Numbered from the stretch's first letter, positions 9,572-19,553 are shown. The stretch is 64,000 bases of DNA from CAYZGU01 sp964478165 (GCA_964478165.1 CAYZGU010000041.1:1-64000); one strand, 5' to 3'. Numbers and translations: made by a program. The notes: a model not told the origin generated them from the letters alone.

Positions 9572-10087
9572 GTGCCCCGAAAGATTGCAATCTTCCCGGC
9601 TAGCTTTGACCCTGTTACTAACGGTCACGTTGACCTAATACATCGTGTAGCAAAAATCGGTCTTTTCGACGAGATAGTCATTGCTATTGGGATAAATCCC
9701 GCCAAGACAACCCGATTTAGCATTCGCGAACGAATTGAGATGTTGGAATCGGTCATCGTGAACTATAACCACATCACCATAGATCAATACTCAGGACTGA
9801 CCGCACAATATGCGCAAGATCTGGGTGCATGTACAGTTGTTCGCGGCCTTCGTGAGATGTCGGATTTCGAATACGAATTCCAAATGGCCCGGATGAACCA
9901 ACAAATTGCTCCAGATGTTGAAACACTCTTTATGATGGCCAATGCAAAATACGCCTATCTCAGTTCCACCTTGGTGGTCGAGATTTTTCAAATGGGGAGT
10001 TCCAACCTTAGTGACGACCAATTGTTAGAGATGGTACCCCCAATTGTTGTCCGAATGTTGCGACACAAATTTGCCCCAACTGGCTGA
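9572..10087 (+). CDS. coaD: Phosphopantetheine adenylyltransferase
   Basis: CoaD transfers AMP from ATP to 4'-phosphopantetheine in the penultimate step of coenzyme A synthesis. The start is the GTG at 9572: AGGAG lies 6 nt upstream and translation from it gives the usual N-terminus (PRKIAIFPASFDPVTNGH). The protein is 171 residues, slightly longer than the usual 160. The nucleotidyltransferase TNGH motif, NPAKTTRF with the conserved Lys, VVRGLREMSDFEYE, and the C-terminal YLSSTLVVEI (cf. SSSLVKEI) are present. The usual GTFDP is ASFDP here. It stands alone, rightward, after the long empty stretch. Confidence 0.95.
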   Translation: MPRKIAIFPASFDPVTNGHVDLIHRVAKIGLFDEIVIAIGINPAKTTRFSIRERIEMLESVIVNYNHITIDQYSGLTAQYAQDLGACTVVRGLREMSDFEYEFQMARMNQQIAPDVETLFMMANAKYAYLSSTLVVEIFQMGSSNLSDDQLLEMVPPIVVRMLRHKFAPTG

Positions 10088-10420
10088 ACGATTCCCCCAC
10101 GAATGGTCATAGCGGAAAGTGCAAGCCATTGATACCCCCCTATCATAAATCTTCGTGGACTTGGTATAGGCATCTCTTCTCATTGTTCTCACCAGACCAA
10201 ACAGCACGTAGAACTCTATTGCTCAGTAGCCTATGAACAGAACTTGAATCAAACTCTTCAGAACAATATGGAATCTTGACGCATTACTGTTTCTCGGGAT
10301 ATATTGTGAACGGAAATGCCTCTTCAGTCCAACCGCTCGCGTTTTACACCGCATAAGGAGCGTGGCAGTTCTCGAACCCGGTGAGAGCTTAACACGATAG
10401 TCTAATTCAGGAGACAAACC
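10088..10420. other. Intergenic region with glcB promoter
   Basis: About 330 nt between two rightward genes. It contains the promoter-like pair at 10276-10305 and no gene. Confidence 0.5.
10276..10305 (+). promoter_or_regulatory. Sigma-70-type promoter for glcB
   Basis: TTGACG at 10276-10281 and TATATT at 10300-10305 are separated by 18 nt. Transcription would start near 10312, about 110 nt before the glcB ATG. Confidence 0.5.
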
Positions 10421-12598
10421 ATGTCAGTCAAAATTGAAGTGGCCGGACTCAAAATCGATGAGTCGCTTTACCGCGTGGTCCGTGATGAAATTGCGCCCCA
10501 TACGGGGGTGGAACCAGATGCATTTTGGAGTTCACTCGCGGAGATTGTTAAGGATTTTGGCAAATCCAATCGTGCTCTGCTACAAAAACGCGATATATTC
10601 CAAGCACAAATTGATGAATGGCATTTAGCACAGGGTGACAAACCCCTCGATATCGAGAAATACAGAACGTTCCTCATCCAAATTGGCTATCTGCTTCCCG
10701 AAAACACAGATTTCGTCGTGACGACGACAAATGTGGATCCTGAGATTGCGTCTATTGCTGGACCACAACTGGTTGTACCTGTGGACAACGCACGTTATGC
10801 CCTGAATGCAGCCAACGCACGGTGGGGAAGTCTCTATGATGCGCTGTATGGCACTGATGTAATTTCAGAAGGAAAAACTGCTCAGAAAGACCGTGCCTAT
10901 AATCCGGCGCGCGGGGAGGCAGTGATTGCTCAAGCTGCGGCTTTTCTGGATTCCGCGATCGGCCTTGACATTGGAAGCTTTTCCAATGTCACCCTGTTCG
11001 AAATTAAGGACCAAAAACTCGTCGCAAAGCTAAATGACGGTAGCTACACCGAGCTGGCTACGCCTGACAAATTTCGCGGCTACAGGAAGAAGGAACATAC
11101 TTTATCGAGTATTTTACTAACCAATAATGGATTGCATATAGAAATCATAATTGATCGAGAACACCCTATAGGCAAGGCACATCCGGCGGGAATTAAAGAC
11201 GTGGTGTTAGAGTCTGCGATTACAACTATCCAGGATTGTGAGGACTCAGTGGCTGCCGTCGATGCATCTGATAAAGCAAAGGTCTATGCCAATTGGACCG
11301 GCATCATGAAAGGGTCACTTGAAGCGACACTAGAGAAGGAAGGGCAAACGATAATCCGGCGGCTGCTCCCTGATAGAACTTTTATCACGCCAAGCGGCGG
11401 TCGCCTCACACTTGCAGGACGTAGCCTATTGCTGATTCGAAACGTGGGGATTCACATGTACACCGATGCCGTGACAACATCCGATGATGAAGAGATACCG
11501 GAAGCGTTTCTTGACGCTATGGTTACCTCGCTGGCAGCAATTCACGATTTGAATGGCCAAAACACAAAATATCCGAACAGCCGAACAGGCAGTGTTTATA
11601 TTGTAAAACCCAAATTTCACGGCCCAGAAGAAGTAGCAGAAACTGTGAAACTGTTTGGACGGATTGAGGATGCAATTGGTCTTAAGCGGAACACTTTGAA
11701 GATTGGAATCATGGACGAGGAACGGCGCACCACCGTAAACCTTAAAGAAGTAATACGTGCTGCCAGTGCCCGGATTGTGTTCATCAATACCGGATTTCTT
11801 GACCGTACTGGAGACGAAATTCACACTAGTATGGAAGTCGGGCCTGTTCTGCCGAAGGCGGAGATCAAATCGCAACCGTGGATAAAGGCTTATGAAGATT
11901 GGAATGTGGATATAGGCATAGAAACCGGACTAATCGGGAAGGCGCAAATCGGCAAGGGCATGTGGGCGATGCCAGACTTAATGAAGCAAATGCTAGAAGA
12001 AAAAATAGCTCACCCTGAGGCCGGAGCGAGTACGGCCTGGGTTCCTTCTCCCACAGCCGCAGTGCTTCACGCCATCCATTATCATAAAGTGAATGTAGCA
12101 GAAAGACAGCGCACGTTGAAATCCAGGGTGCGCGCCAGTTTAGATGAGATCCTGACCCCACCGAAGTTAAATCGTCAATTATCACCCTCGGAGATTCAAC
12201 AAGAACTCGAGAACAACGCCCAGGGGATACTTGGGTACGTTGTGCGCTGGATTAATCAGGGAATCGGCTGTTCGAAAGTTCCAGATATTCGTAACGTAGA
12301 GCTGATGGAAGATCGTGCCACGCTCCGCATATCAAGCCAACATATGGCTAATTGGCTACACCATGGTCTCGTAAACAAAAAACAGATAATCACAACATTC
12401 AAGAGGATGGCACTGGTTGTTGATCAGCAAAATGAGGGAGACAGGGATTATCGGAGCATGGCCCCTGAATTCGAAGAGAGTCCAGCTTTTCAGGCCGCTC
12501 TGGACTTGGTCTTTAATGGCAGAACAATTTCAAATGGTTATACCGAAACTGTGTTACATTTTCATCGTAAGCAAGTGAAAACCACCCATTCAATTTAA
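10421..12598 (+). CDS. glcB: Malate synthase G
   Basis: Malate synthase G condenses glyoxylate with acetyl-CoA to give malate in the glyoxylate shunt. The protein is 725 residues, the normal length of the monomeric G isoform, and begins MSVKIEVAGLKIDESLYRVV after AGGAG. Family blocks are seen in order: the N-terminal clasp with a WGSLYDALYGTD segment near residue 140, the barrel with a metal/substrate region containing FINTGFLDRTGDEIHT near 455, and the C-terminal plug with SQHMANWLHHG near 645. Isocitrate lyase is not in the window, so glyoxylate could also come from glycolate. A 15-bp hairpin with a T-run follows the stop. Confidence 0.96.
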   Translation: MSVKIEVAGLKIDESLYRVVRDEIAPHTGVEPDAFWSSLAEIVKDFGKSNRALLQKRDIFQAQIDEWHLAQGDKPLDIEKYRTFLIQIGYLLPENTDFVVTTTNVDPEIASIAGPQLVVPVDNARYALNAANARWGSLYDALYGTDVISEGKTAQKDRAYNPARGEAVIAQAAAFLDSAIGLDIGSFSNVTLFEIKDQKLVAKLNDGSYTELATPDKFRGYRKKEHTLSSILLTNNGLHIEIIIDREHPIGKAHPAGIKDVVLESAITTIQDCEDSVAAVDASDKAKVYANWTGIMKGSLEATLEKEGQTIIRRLLPDRTFITPSGGRLTLAGRSLLLIRNVGIHMYTDAVTTSDDEEIPEAFLDAMVTSLAAIHDLNGQNTKYPNSRTGSVYIVKPKFHGPEEVAETVKLFGRIEDAIGLKRNTLKIGIMDEERRTTVNLKEVIRAASARIVFINTGFLDRTGDEIHTSMEVGPVLPKAEIKSQPWIKAYEDWNVDIGIETGLIGKAQIGKGMWAMPDLMKQMLEEKIAHPEAGASTAWVPSPTAAVLHAIHYHKVNVAERQRTLKSRVRASLDEILTPPKLNRQLSPSEIQQELENNAQGILGYVVRWINQGIGCSKVPDIRNVELMEDRATLRISSQHMANWLHHGLVNKKQIITTFKRMALVVDQQNEGDRDYRSMAPEFEESPAFQAALDLVFNGRTISNGYTETVLHFHRKQVKTTHSI

Positions 12599-12639
12599 GT
12601 TCTTGGCATAACCCTATTCGGATTGTAACATCTGGAACA

Positions 12640-12676
12640 CGTTCCCGACAAAATTGTCAATATTTTGTCGGGAACG
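12640..12676 (+). terminator. Rho-independent terminator after glcB
   Basis: A perfect 15-bp stem (12640-12654 with 12662-12676, 7-nt loop) lies about 40 nt past the glcB stop and is followed by CACTTTT. It is the most terminator-like of the long palindromes in the window. Confidence 0.7.
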
Positions 12677-12770
12677 CACTTTTCCCATCCCCCTGAACAC
12701 GCGTCAGGGCGTTAATTGTCTTGTAATTGATAGCGACAAGACTTTACATGTGGGAAATCACCCATTTTCT

Positions 12771-12800
12771 TTGACAACACAACAGCTAATGTGATATTAT
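12771..12800 (+). promoter_or_regulatory. Sigma-70-type promoter for guaB
   Basis: TTGACA at 12771-12776 is separated by 18 nt from TATTAT at 12795-12800. This predicts a leader of about 200 nt before the guaB start. I could not fold that leader into a known purine riboswitch. Confidence 0.65.
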
Positions 12801-13009
12801 TTCGTAGAAGATAGACTAATAATCTGCCTTGCCTTCTATAGGCTTCCGTTGGGTTCGCTTAGAACCTCATTTCCCGAATCCGTGCAAGACGTTACCAAGC
12901 GACAATCCATCTCTCACACAAACAAAAAGGCTCCGAATCCCTGCCGATAACTCAGGCTGTGCCGACCATAACTGAGCTACTCGCACTGGCTTCAAAAGGA
13001 GGACATCCG

Positions 13010-14503
13010 ATGGATGCAGCATTGCATGATCAAACAGATTCAAAATTTGCGAAGCAAGGATTTACGTTTGATGATGTTTTATTGATTCCTGCCGAATCAG
13101 AAGTGCTGCCCGACGAAGTTGACACAACCACGCGTCTCACACGTAACATTCGACTCAATATCCCAATCTGTAGCGCCGCCATGGACACAGTGACAGAGGC
13201 GTCCCTTGCCGTTGCGATTGCTCGAGAGGGTGGCATCGGGATAATCCACCGCAACTGCTCGAGCGAACAGCAGGTTCATGAGGTAGATAAAGTCAAGCGG
13301 TCCGAAAGTGGGATGATCTTCGACCCTATAACCTTGACCGCGGACAAAACCGTAAGTGACGCATTGGACGTTGCAGCCCGATATCGAATTGGGGGCGTTC
13401 CTATCGTGACGGCTGAAGGCTATCTACTTGGCATGATAACGAACCGAGACCTCAAATATGAAGAAAATCGAGATCTCCCCGTGACGGAGTTGATGACACC
13501 AAGTGAAGAACTTATCACAGCCTCGCCAGGAATCACACTAGAGAAAGCAAAACAGATTCTACACCAGATACGTAAGGAAAAACTTCCCATCGTCGATGAG
13601 AAATTCCGCCTGTGCGGACTCATCACGATTAAAGATATTGATAATGTTCAACAGTATCCGTCAGCTTGTAAGGATGAATCTGGCAGACTGCGTGTTGGAG
13701 CTGCTATTTCGCCTTCTTCCGCCTTAGACTCAATCGAACAACTGGTAGCTGCTGAGGTAGACATATTGGTAATGGACACAGCACACGGTCAAGCCAGTAG
13801 TGCGCTTGAGATGACCCGACTCGTCAAAATGCGTTTCCCTCACATTGAACTAATTGCCGGAAATGTTGTCACTGCGGAGGGAACACGGGCGTTGATTGAT
13901 GCTGGAGCCGATGCAATTAAAGTTGGAATGGGGCCGGGATCAATCTGTACGACCCGCGTCATTGCCGGCATCGGCGTGCCTCAGATTACGGCAGTTTACG
14001 ACTGCGCGAACGCCGCGGACAAAGCTGATGTTCCGATTATTGCAGATGGTGGCATTCGCTTTTCAGGTGATATCGCAAAAGCGATAGGTGCAGGCGCTAG
14101 TTCGGTAATGATAGGAAGCCTGTTTGCGGGAACAGATGAAAGCCCTGGTGAAACGGTTATATATCAAGGACGAACATTCAAAGCGTATCGGGCCATGGGA
14201 TCTTTGGCGGCCATGAAAGAACGTGGGGGACGGGAAAGATACCATCAGGCCGAGCAGCTTCAGTCGAAACTAGTACCTGAGGGTATTGAAGGTCGTGTTC
14301 CATACAAAGGCAAATTGAGTCGTTTTGTTTATCAATTGGTCGGTGGCCTTCGCTCCTCCATGGGATATTGCGGTGCTCCAACTATCGACGCACTTAGGAA
14401 GGAGAGCAAATTCATCCGCATGTCAAGTAGTGGGTTCCGAGAAAGTCACCCGCATGACATTGCCATAACTGAAGAAGCTCCTAATTACAGCACCACGTTG
14501 TAG
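13010..14503 (+). CDS. guaB: Inosine-5'-monophosphate dehydrogenase
   Basis: IMPDH oxidises IMP to XMP with NAD+, the committed step of GMP synthesis. The start at 13010 is chosen because AAAGGAGG lies 7 nt upstream; an upstream frame to 12959 runs through that ribosome site. The 497-residue protein has the TIM barrel split by two CBS domains at about residues 95-215 (GMITNRDL and GLITIKDI). The catalytic loop KVGMGPGSICTTR carries the active-site Cys, and the mobile flap has YRAMGSLAAM and the later GRVPYKG. A well-formed promoter lies 210 nt upstream. Confidence 0.97.
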   Translation: MDAALHDQTDSKFAKQGFTFDDVLLIPAESEVLPDEVDTTTRLTRNIRLNIPICSAAMDTVTEASLAVAIAREGGIGIIHRNCSSEQQVHEVDKVKRSESGMIFDPITLTADKTVSDALDVAARYRIGGVPIVTAEGYLLGMITNRDLKYEENRDLPVTELMTPSEELITASPGITLEKAKQILHQIRKEKLPIVDEKFRLCGLITIKDIDNVQQYPSACKDESGRLRVGAAISPSSALDSIEQLVAAEVDILVMDTAHGQASSALEMTRLVKMRFPHIELIAGNVVTAEGTRALIDAGADAIKVGMGPGSICTTRVIAGIGVPQITAVYDCANAADKADVPIIADGGIRFSGDIAKAIGAGASSVMIGSLFAGTDESPGETVIYQGRTFKAYRAMGSLAAMKERGGRERYHQAEQLQSKLVPEGIEGRVPYKGKLSRFVYQLVGGLRSSMGYCGAPTIDALRKESKFIRMSSSGFRESHPHDIAITEEAPNYSTTL

Positions 14504-14702
14504 CTCCCGTCTAGAACAATGCCTATCTCGATAGAAAATTTCATTCTAATCGGCAGTCACATCCACAAATATCACGAGGTCCGAACGCGGATGATTCTTG
14601 GATATTCAAGACGGTGACAAAACCTAACGATGAAATACACGATTTATAGCTGAACCGGTTGCGCTGATATCAATTTAACGAAAAAGGGGACTATAATCCG
14701 TC

Positions 14703-15251
14703 ATGAAGAAAGTCAGTCAAGAAATGTCCTTTTGGGATCGATTATACATCCCAGCACTTATCAAAGGAATGCTTACAACGATAAGACATATTCCGCGGAA
14801 AAAGTTCACTTGCCAGTACCCAGAAGACCCACAAAGCGTTATCGCCCGAAATGAACGTTACCGTGGTATTCACAAGTTAACACTTGACGAAGAGGATCAT
14901 GTTAAGTGCGTAGCATGTTTCCTATGCGCAACAGCTTGCCCCGCTGATTGTATTACTATTCAGGCGGCGCCGGCCCCCGAAGATTGGAGAGGCAAGGATG
15001 GCTCTCAGCGCGAGAAATATCCGGAGGTTTTTGAAATCAACATGCTCCGCTGTATTTTCTGTGGCTACTGCGTTGAGGCCTGTCCCGAGGATGCCATTCA
15101 AATGACAGGGATCACTCTCCCACAATACTTTAGAGAACATCAGAAAACGGGAGAGGTTTTAGGAAAATCTCGCGGAGACTTCATTTTTAATCGCGACGCT
15201 CTGGTAGCCAATAATGAAATCCCCCAGCAAGGGCTCAGTGTGCGAAACTAG
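14703..15251 (+). CDS. nuoI: NADH-quinone oxidoreductase subunit I (2x[4Fe-4S] ferredoxin type)
   Basis: NuoI carries iron-sulfur clusters N6a and N6b in the peripheral arm of complex I. The 182-residue protein has two ferredoxin motifs, CVACFLCATACPADC near residue 70 and CIFCGYCVEACPEDA near 120, and the family N-terminus with PALIKGMLTTIRHI. No other nuo gene flanks it, so it is a detached subunit gene; the rest of complex I must be elsewhere. TATAAT lies only 5 nt before the ATG and no Shine-Dalgarno is well placed, so the transcript could be leaderless or start further upstream. Confidence 0.92.
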   Translation: MKKVSQEMSFWDRLYIPALIKGMLTTIRHIPRKKFTCQYPEDPQSVIARNERYRGIHKLTLDEEDHVKCVACFLCATACPADCITIQAAPAPEDWRGKDGSQREKYPEVFEINMLRCIFCGYCVEACPEDAIQMTGITLPQYFREHQKTGEVLGKSRGDFIFNRDALVANNEIPQQGLSVRN

Positions 15252-15509
15252 AGGGGCGCAACTTGTCCCAGCCGCGCGTGATAACTCGGAAATCTTCCAA
15301 ATACCTCGTTCCTAGATATACTCTCTCACTAGATCTACCGACAGCATGAAATTACGTACAACACCGTACATAGCTTAGACAATTGCTTCTTTCAAACAAG
15401 GATTCCTGGGTGTGGGGTCCAACCTTGACCAACAATGGTAAATGTTTTGTTTCCATTATCAACATCGTGTTCATTGTCAGGCATGGAGGACTGACCTTAT
15501 AACAACCAG

Positions 15510-18350
15510 ATGCAAGACCTATCACTTAATTTTCGTTCAGATGCACTTTTCGCTCTAACTCACAAAATTAAATCAAGCGTAGAGGGCCGAATCGATTGGG
15601 GAGACACCGTCGGAATTGAACTCGGCACCGAAACAGATAAGCTACTCTTTCTATGGACCCCGAAGTGTTCTTCTGAGGCACAAATTCTTCCCGGTTTTGA
15701 CTCGGCTGACGGCGAACTCAGGCTAAAGATGAAGTCGCGTTCCGGAGTCTGGGTTTCTTGGATTGACCTAGCAAAGGTAAACTCCGAGGCCGGAGACGAT
15801 TATGCCCGGGTTCGTAAGAGTGTACAGGAATTGGACCGGAACGCCCGTCAGGTTATTGATTTCGCCGATGGTGTGCTCACGGACATTACGGTCCAACACT
15901 TGGGAAAAGCGCTGACCCTACCGGAGTTAGTCGAGGAAGTGCTACAAGTCGAACTGACGGTCCCAAGCTGCGCCAAAACGGGCAGTTATATACTCACAAA
16001 CTCGGCCACTGAAACTCCAGCCACGGTAATCATTCCCGAGCAGACAAACATACACCGGGTGCACCTCAACGAGGACGAGCTGTTCGAGTCTATTGACGAA
16101 ACGGACCACGACATGCTTCTCGTTGTATTTCGAACACATGCAAAATGCTATCCCGATTTCGTTGATATACGCTACGCCTTGGGACTTAACGCCTATCTAG
16201 CCGGGAATGTACAGAAAGCTAATTCTAGCGACATGGTCTCCAATTTCACATCTTTCGATCCCAGCAGCATCAAACGGCGTATGCATGTTTTTCCGACGGC
16301 GGCAGCCTACGACCCACTCCAACCTAACTCTATTCGATTTGTGCCCATCTCACTTGAGGGAACATCTGAACAGATACACCAGGCAATCAACGAATGTTCC
16401 TCAGTCGTGAACCAATATGGGCCAGAAGCAAGAACACAAGCGTTCACAGTTATATCCAGGTTTGAAAAAAGCATCGAAACCCGACTCAAAGCCCTTGTCC
16501 TAGAAGAGGGAACACGCGTCCATGACAAAGTCTGGGACGAACTTGTGGATCATGACTTGCGAAGCCGTATGTTCGAACTTACCAATCTCTTTGGTGAATA
16601 TCTGACGCTCCATTTTGATTCCGACACGGCGTCCACAAAGCAAAACGAATTAGAGAAAAGCATTGATTCAATGATAGACTCATGGCAAACCTATGACCTA
16701 CGACAAAAGAACCTCAAGAACATTATCAGTTCGGGCTACACGTTAGCCAATCAGCTTTTGGACAGGGCATCAGGTATACTCCATGACTTACTGTTCGAGA
16801 GGCATTTCATCGAGCCTGGCTATGCTTGCACCGTCGAGTGTCGAGTTATTGAAAACGATGAGCCTATAGAGGAAGTTCACCTACCCGCCTGGACCAAGAA
16901 AACTGTTCGCGAGCGCTTGAATCGCTTTGCTCTAAACTCTTCTCTACATGCTAAGCAGTGTGAGCGCCTTCGCACGATTTGGCTTGAATGCCTACAAATT
17001 GCCACTTTCGCAGACCAATATGAACAGCAATTCGAAACCGTTCTGCAACCGCTAGTGGATCTCCTTCTAATGCCCAAGGAGCACAGACCGGGCAGTGCAT
17101 TGCGTAAACCATCCAGCAAAACTGGACCTCAATTCAGCGAGTTCGAGTTCTCAAACCAAACCTTGCTAGATTTGCTGACTCACCTCAAGCAGCATTGGCC
17201 GCTGATTCAGTCCTGGATTGCCAACATGCCCAACGATCTCGATACATCCGATGAGTACTATGCGACCCTATGGATGATACTCACGGATGGAAAAATCCGT
17301 GAGCGCCTCAACAACTCCTTTCTCCCTTTGTGTGACATCAATCTAAGCCTGCCCGTTGAAACAAAGCGCTTGATTGATGTGGTATTGAGTGAACGCATCG
17401 TAATATCCAACGACAAAGACCTAAGCAACCTTAAGCGCAATCTCGACCGTGCTCTACTCGTGAAAACCGGGCGTGGCCTGCGTGAGACGTCGACACCATC
17501 AATGCTGGAGATACATGGCGACCTTTTATTCCATTTGCTTCGCATAGAACTTCTTGCATACCAGGGCGTACTGGAAAAACGAGCTTCACGGACGGTCAAG
17601 GCCAAACACCAGAATAAGCGCCGAAACTCAAACAAGGGTAAGCGCACGGACAATTCACGACATCCAAAATCGGAAAATCTTTCATCGCATGCATCGCAAA
17701 TTGAGAAAGTCATGGAACTAATAGAGTTTCTGACGCAATATACAAAAGCTCCACAGATTCTGGTTGAAGCGGGAATCAAACCCGAATCAACTTCAATTCA
17801 ACAGATTCGTCGTCAGCAGCTAATGAACTTTAATCTACAGGAACTTCCGCCAATCCAAGACACATGGCTAGACAATATCAAATCGGTCGATGAATATCCT
17901 AATTTAAGGGCATTCTTACTGGAATATCAACTGCCCATTTCCACAACTGGGCGTCGATTGATGCATCTGAGAAAGACTTCCTCCCAACCCGACCAAAACG
18001 GCAGTTCAAGAGACGCATTCCGCATAGCAGTCCAGCTAGTCCAAGAGATAAAAACCCTCGAAGCTTCAAGGTATGAAGGTGAAGTTCTAGATCGATTTCT
18101 GAATCACCTGGCCGAGAAGCTGTGGAGGTGGGAGGTCAGTCAAATTACTGAAGAACAACTTCCAACTCTCATTAAGGAAAAGCTATTGTCATCATCGATT
18201 TGCTATAGACAGGACGTAGAATCGCTATTGGAATATGTAGAACGGTACGACCAACTGATCGAAACAAAAGTACTCCCCGCATCGAAGCTGCGTTTGCAAT
18301 CGCAGGTGATTGAGGAACAGTTCCAAGAACTTGTTGAGAGCATGTTGTAA
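15510..18350 (+). CDS. Unrecognised 946-residue protein
   Basis: I do not recognise this protein. It is a long intact frame with codon use like its neighbours. There is no signal peptide and no membrane segment, so it is probably cytosolic. The N-terminal 130 residues look globular, with a possible beta-rich part; the rest is largely helical and acidic. A strongly basic linker rich in Lys, Arg and Asn lies at roughly residues 690-720, separating a final helical segment. No nucleotide-binding, protease or nuclease motif is visible. The start is uncertain: no good ribosome site precedes the ATG at 15510. It is followed after 42 nt by the dehydrogenase-fold pseudoenzyme in the same direction, so the two may be co-transcribed. 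Confidence 0.7.
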   Translation: MQDLSLNFRSDALFALTHKIKSSVEGRIDWGDTVGIELGTETDKLLFLWTPKCSSEAQILPGFDSADGELRLKMKSRSGVWVSWIDLAKVNSEAGDDYARVRKSVQELDRNARQVIDFADGVLTDITVQHLGKALTLPELVEEVLQVELTVPSCAKTGSYILTNSATETPATVIIPEQTNIHRVHLNEDELFESIDETDHDMLLVVFRTHAKCYPDFVDIRYALGLNAYLAGNVQKANSSDMVSNFTSFDPSSIKRRMHVFPTAAAYDPLQPNSIRFVPISLEGTSEQIHQAINECSSVVNQYGPEARTQAFTVISRFEKSIETRLKALVLEEGTRVHDKVWDELVDHDLRSRMFELTNLFGEYLTLHFDSDTASTKQNELEKSIDSMIDSWQTYDLRQKNLKNIISSGYTLANQLLDRASGILHDLLFERHFIEPGYACTVECRVIENDEPIEEVHLPAWTKKTVRERLNRFALNSSLHAKQCERLRTIWLECLQIATFADQYEQQFETVLQPLVDLLLMPKEHRPGSALRKPSSKTGPQFSEFEFSNQTLLDLLTHLKQHWPLIQSWIANMPNDLDTSDEYYATLWMILTDGKIRERLNNSFLPLCDINLSLPVETKRLIDVVLSERIVISNDKDLSNLKRNLDRALLVKTGRGLRETSTPSMLEIHGDLLFHLLRIELLAYQGVLEKRASRTVKAKHQNKRRNSNKGKRTDNSRHPKSENLSSHASQIEKVMELIEFLTQYTKAPQILVEAGIKPESTSIQQIRRQQLMNFNLQELPPIQDTWLDNIKSVDEYPNLRAFLLEYQLPISTTGRRLMHLRKTSSQPDQNGSSRDAFRIAVQLVQEIKTLEASRYEGEVLDRFLNHLAEKLWRWEVSQITEEQLPTLIKEKLLSSSICYRQDVESLLEYVERYDQLIETKVLPASKLRLQSQVIEEQFQELVESML

Positions 18351-18392
18351 AAACCCCTAGCAAGACACCCTGATGCGCTATTCTTAATTGAC

Positions 18393-19286
18393 ATGAAAGT
18401 GAGCATATTCAATCAAGGAAAAGTTCTTCTTCCAATTGCCTGGTCGATTTGCAAATCCGAGGTCGTTTCGGAACTGTTTATTCTCGACGAGCATCGGAAA
18501 GTACCGCGCGATGCTAGCCGACACCTCGAGGACGCGGCATCCCTTTCTGGGCACCGGATTCGTGTGTCAGTTTGTAACACCCCCACTCCGCTCACGGGAT
18601 CCAGGGTGGTGATTCTTCCAGCTCTACCTACACGGACACTTGGTTTCGCGGCCCAGCGAGCAAACAGTATCGCATACGTACGTCGTGTGACACAGCACAT
18701 CAAGAGACACTCACCTGAAGCACACATCTTGGTTGCGATGTCACAGTCAAATCTGCTCTCCACTCTGATACACCATGAGATGAACGCTGTCCCTGGTCAG
18801 ATTCTAGCGCTCTCAAATCTCCAGGCACACGGTCTGTTGGAGTCCCAGCTTGTGAAACATTTAGATGTTGCGATCGAAGATGTCACCTCACTTGCGATTG
18901 GCAATGATGAGACCTTACTAATGCTACCACAATATTGTCGGGTAAACGGGATTCCGATTGACCAACTTCTCAGACCAAAACAGATCGCCCGGCTTAATAG
19001 TAATGTTACTGCAGCTCACAAAGGGGCGACGTATACAGAGAATGTCTACAGCCTTTCGGTTTACCTTCGGCAATTGATAACAGCAATCGCGAAGGACAAG
19101 AAAACAATAATGTGCATAGGCACACTGGTCGAGGCTAGCTCATGTGCCGTCTATCTAACTGTGCCGGCGAAGATTGGGCGCGCAGGCGTAGAACAAATTA
19201 TACAGTTGGAATTGACATCGCGCCAAAGGCTAGAATTTCAACGACTTGTTTCTAGAAGCCTAGCGGACCAACAGTCACACATCTGA
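18393..19286 (+). CDS. Malate/lactate dehydrogenase-fold protein lacking catalytic residues
   Basis: The 297-residue protein aligns end to end with bacterial malate dehydrogenase: MKVSIF at the start, FILDEH after beta-2, HSPEAHILVAMS, VEDVTSLAIG-type spacing, NGIPIDQLL, and a final VPAKIGRAGVEQIIQLELT. Every functional motif is altered. The Rossmann glycines (GAGNVG in the family) are NQGKVL at 7-12. The substrate loop LPRKPGM is LPTRTLG near 78. NPLD is SQSNLL near 117. The Asp-Arg pair in LDxARFR is LQAHGLL near 143. The proton-relay His in GGHGDTMV is replaced by GNDETLLM near 170. The frame is intact and full length, so this looks like a retained pseudoenzyme, not a decaying gene. Its role is unknown; a regulatory or structural partnership with the preceding protein is inference. 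Confidence 0.75.
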   Translation: MKVSIFNQGKVLLPIAWSICKSEVVSELFILDEHRKVPRDASRHLEDAASLSGHRIRVSVCNTPTPLTGSRVVILPALPTRTLGFAAQRANSIAYVRRVTQHIKRHSPEAHILVAMSQSNLLSTLIHHEMNAVPGQILALSNLQAHGLLESQLVKHLDVAIEDVTSLAIGNDETLLMLPQYCRVNGIPIDQLLRPKQIARLNSNVTAAHKGATYTENVYSLSVYLRQLITAIAKDKKTIMCIGTLVEASSCAVYLTVPAKIGRAGVEQIIQLELTSRQRLEFQRLVSRSLADQQSHI

Positions 19287-19336
19287 GAATACACGCAACT
19301 CAGCTGAATTCCGTCTCCACAAAATCTCCTAAAGTT

Positions 19337-19373
19337 ACTGCCGACCACGTTGACACACCCTCAGGTCGGCAGT
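19337..19373 (+). terminator. 10-bp hairpin after the dehydrogenase-fold gene
   Basis: Arms 19337-19346 and 19364-19373 (ACTGCCGACC and its complement) flank a 17-nt loop, 50 nt past the stop. It is GC-rich, but only a weak T-run follows. Confidence 0.45.
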
Positions 19374-19553
19374 CGGGTTCTTCAGCAATTGTTCTCGAAT
19401 CCTAAATTGGAGGTGGACGCTGACCGTGATTCTCGTATCAGGCATTTTAACTCGCGTAGGACTGGGGTGTAACAAATCCATGTGCCCGACTCCATGCGGC
19501 TTACAAGCTGGCAGCTACGGCTTTCATCAACTGACCGATATAATGAAAACACG

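Noticed and set aside
12801..13009. Purine riboswitch in the guaB leader
   Set aside because: The leader is long, but I could not find the conserved three-way junction sequence of purine or related riboswitches.
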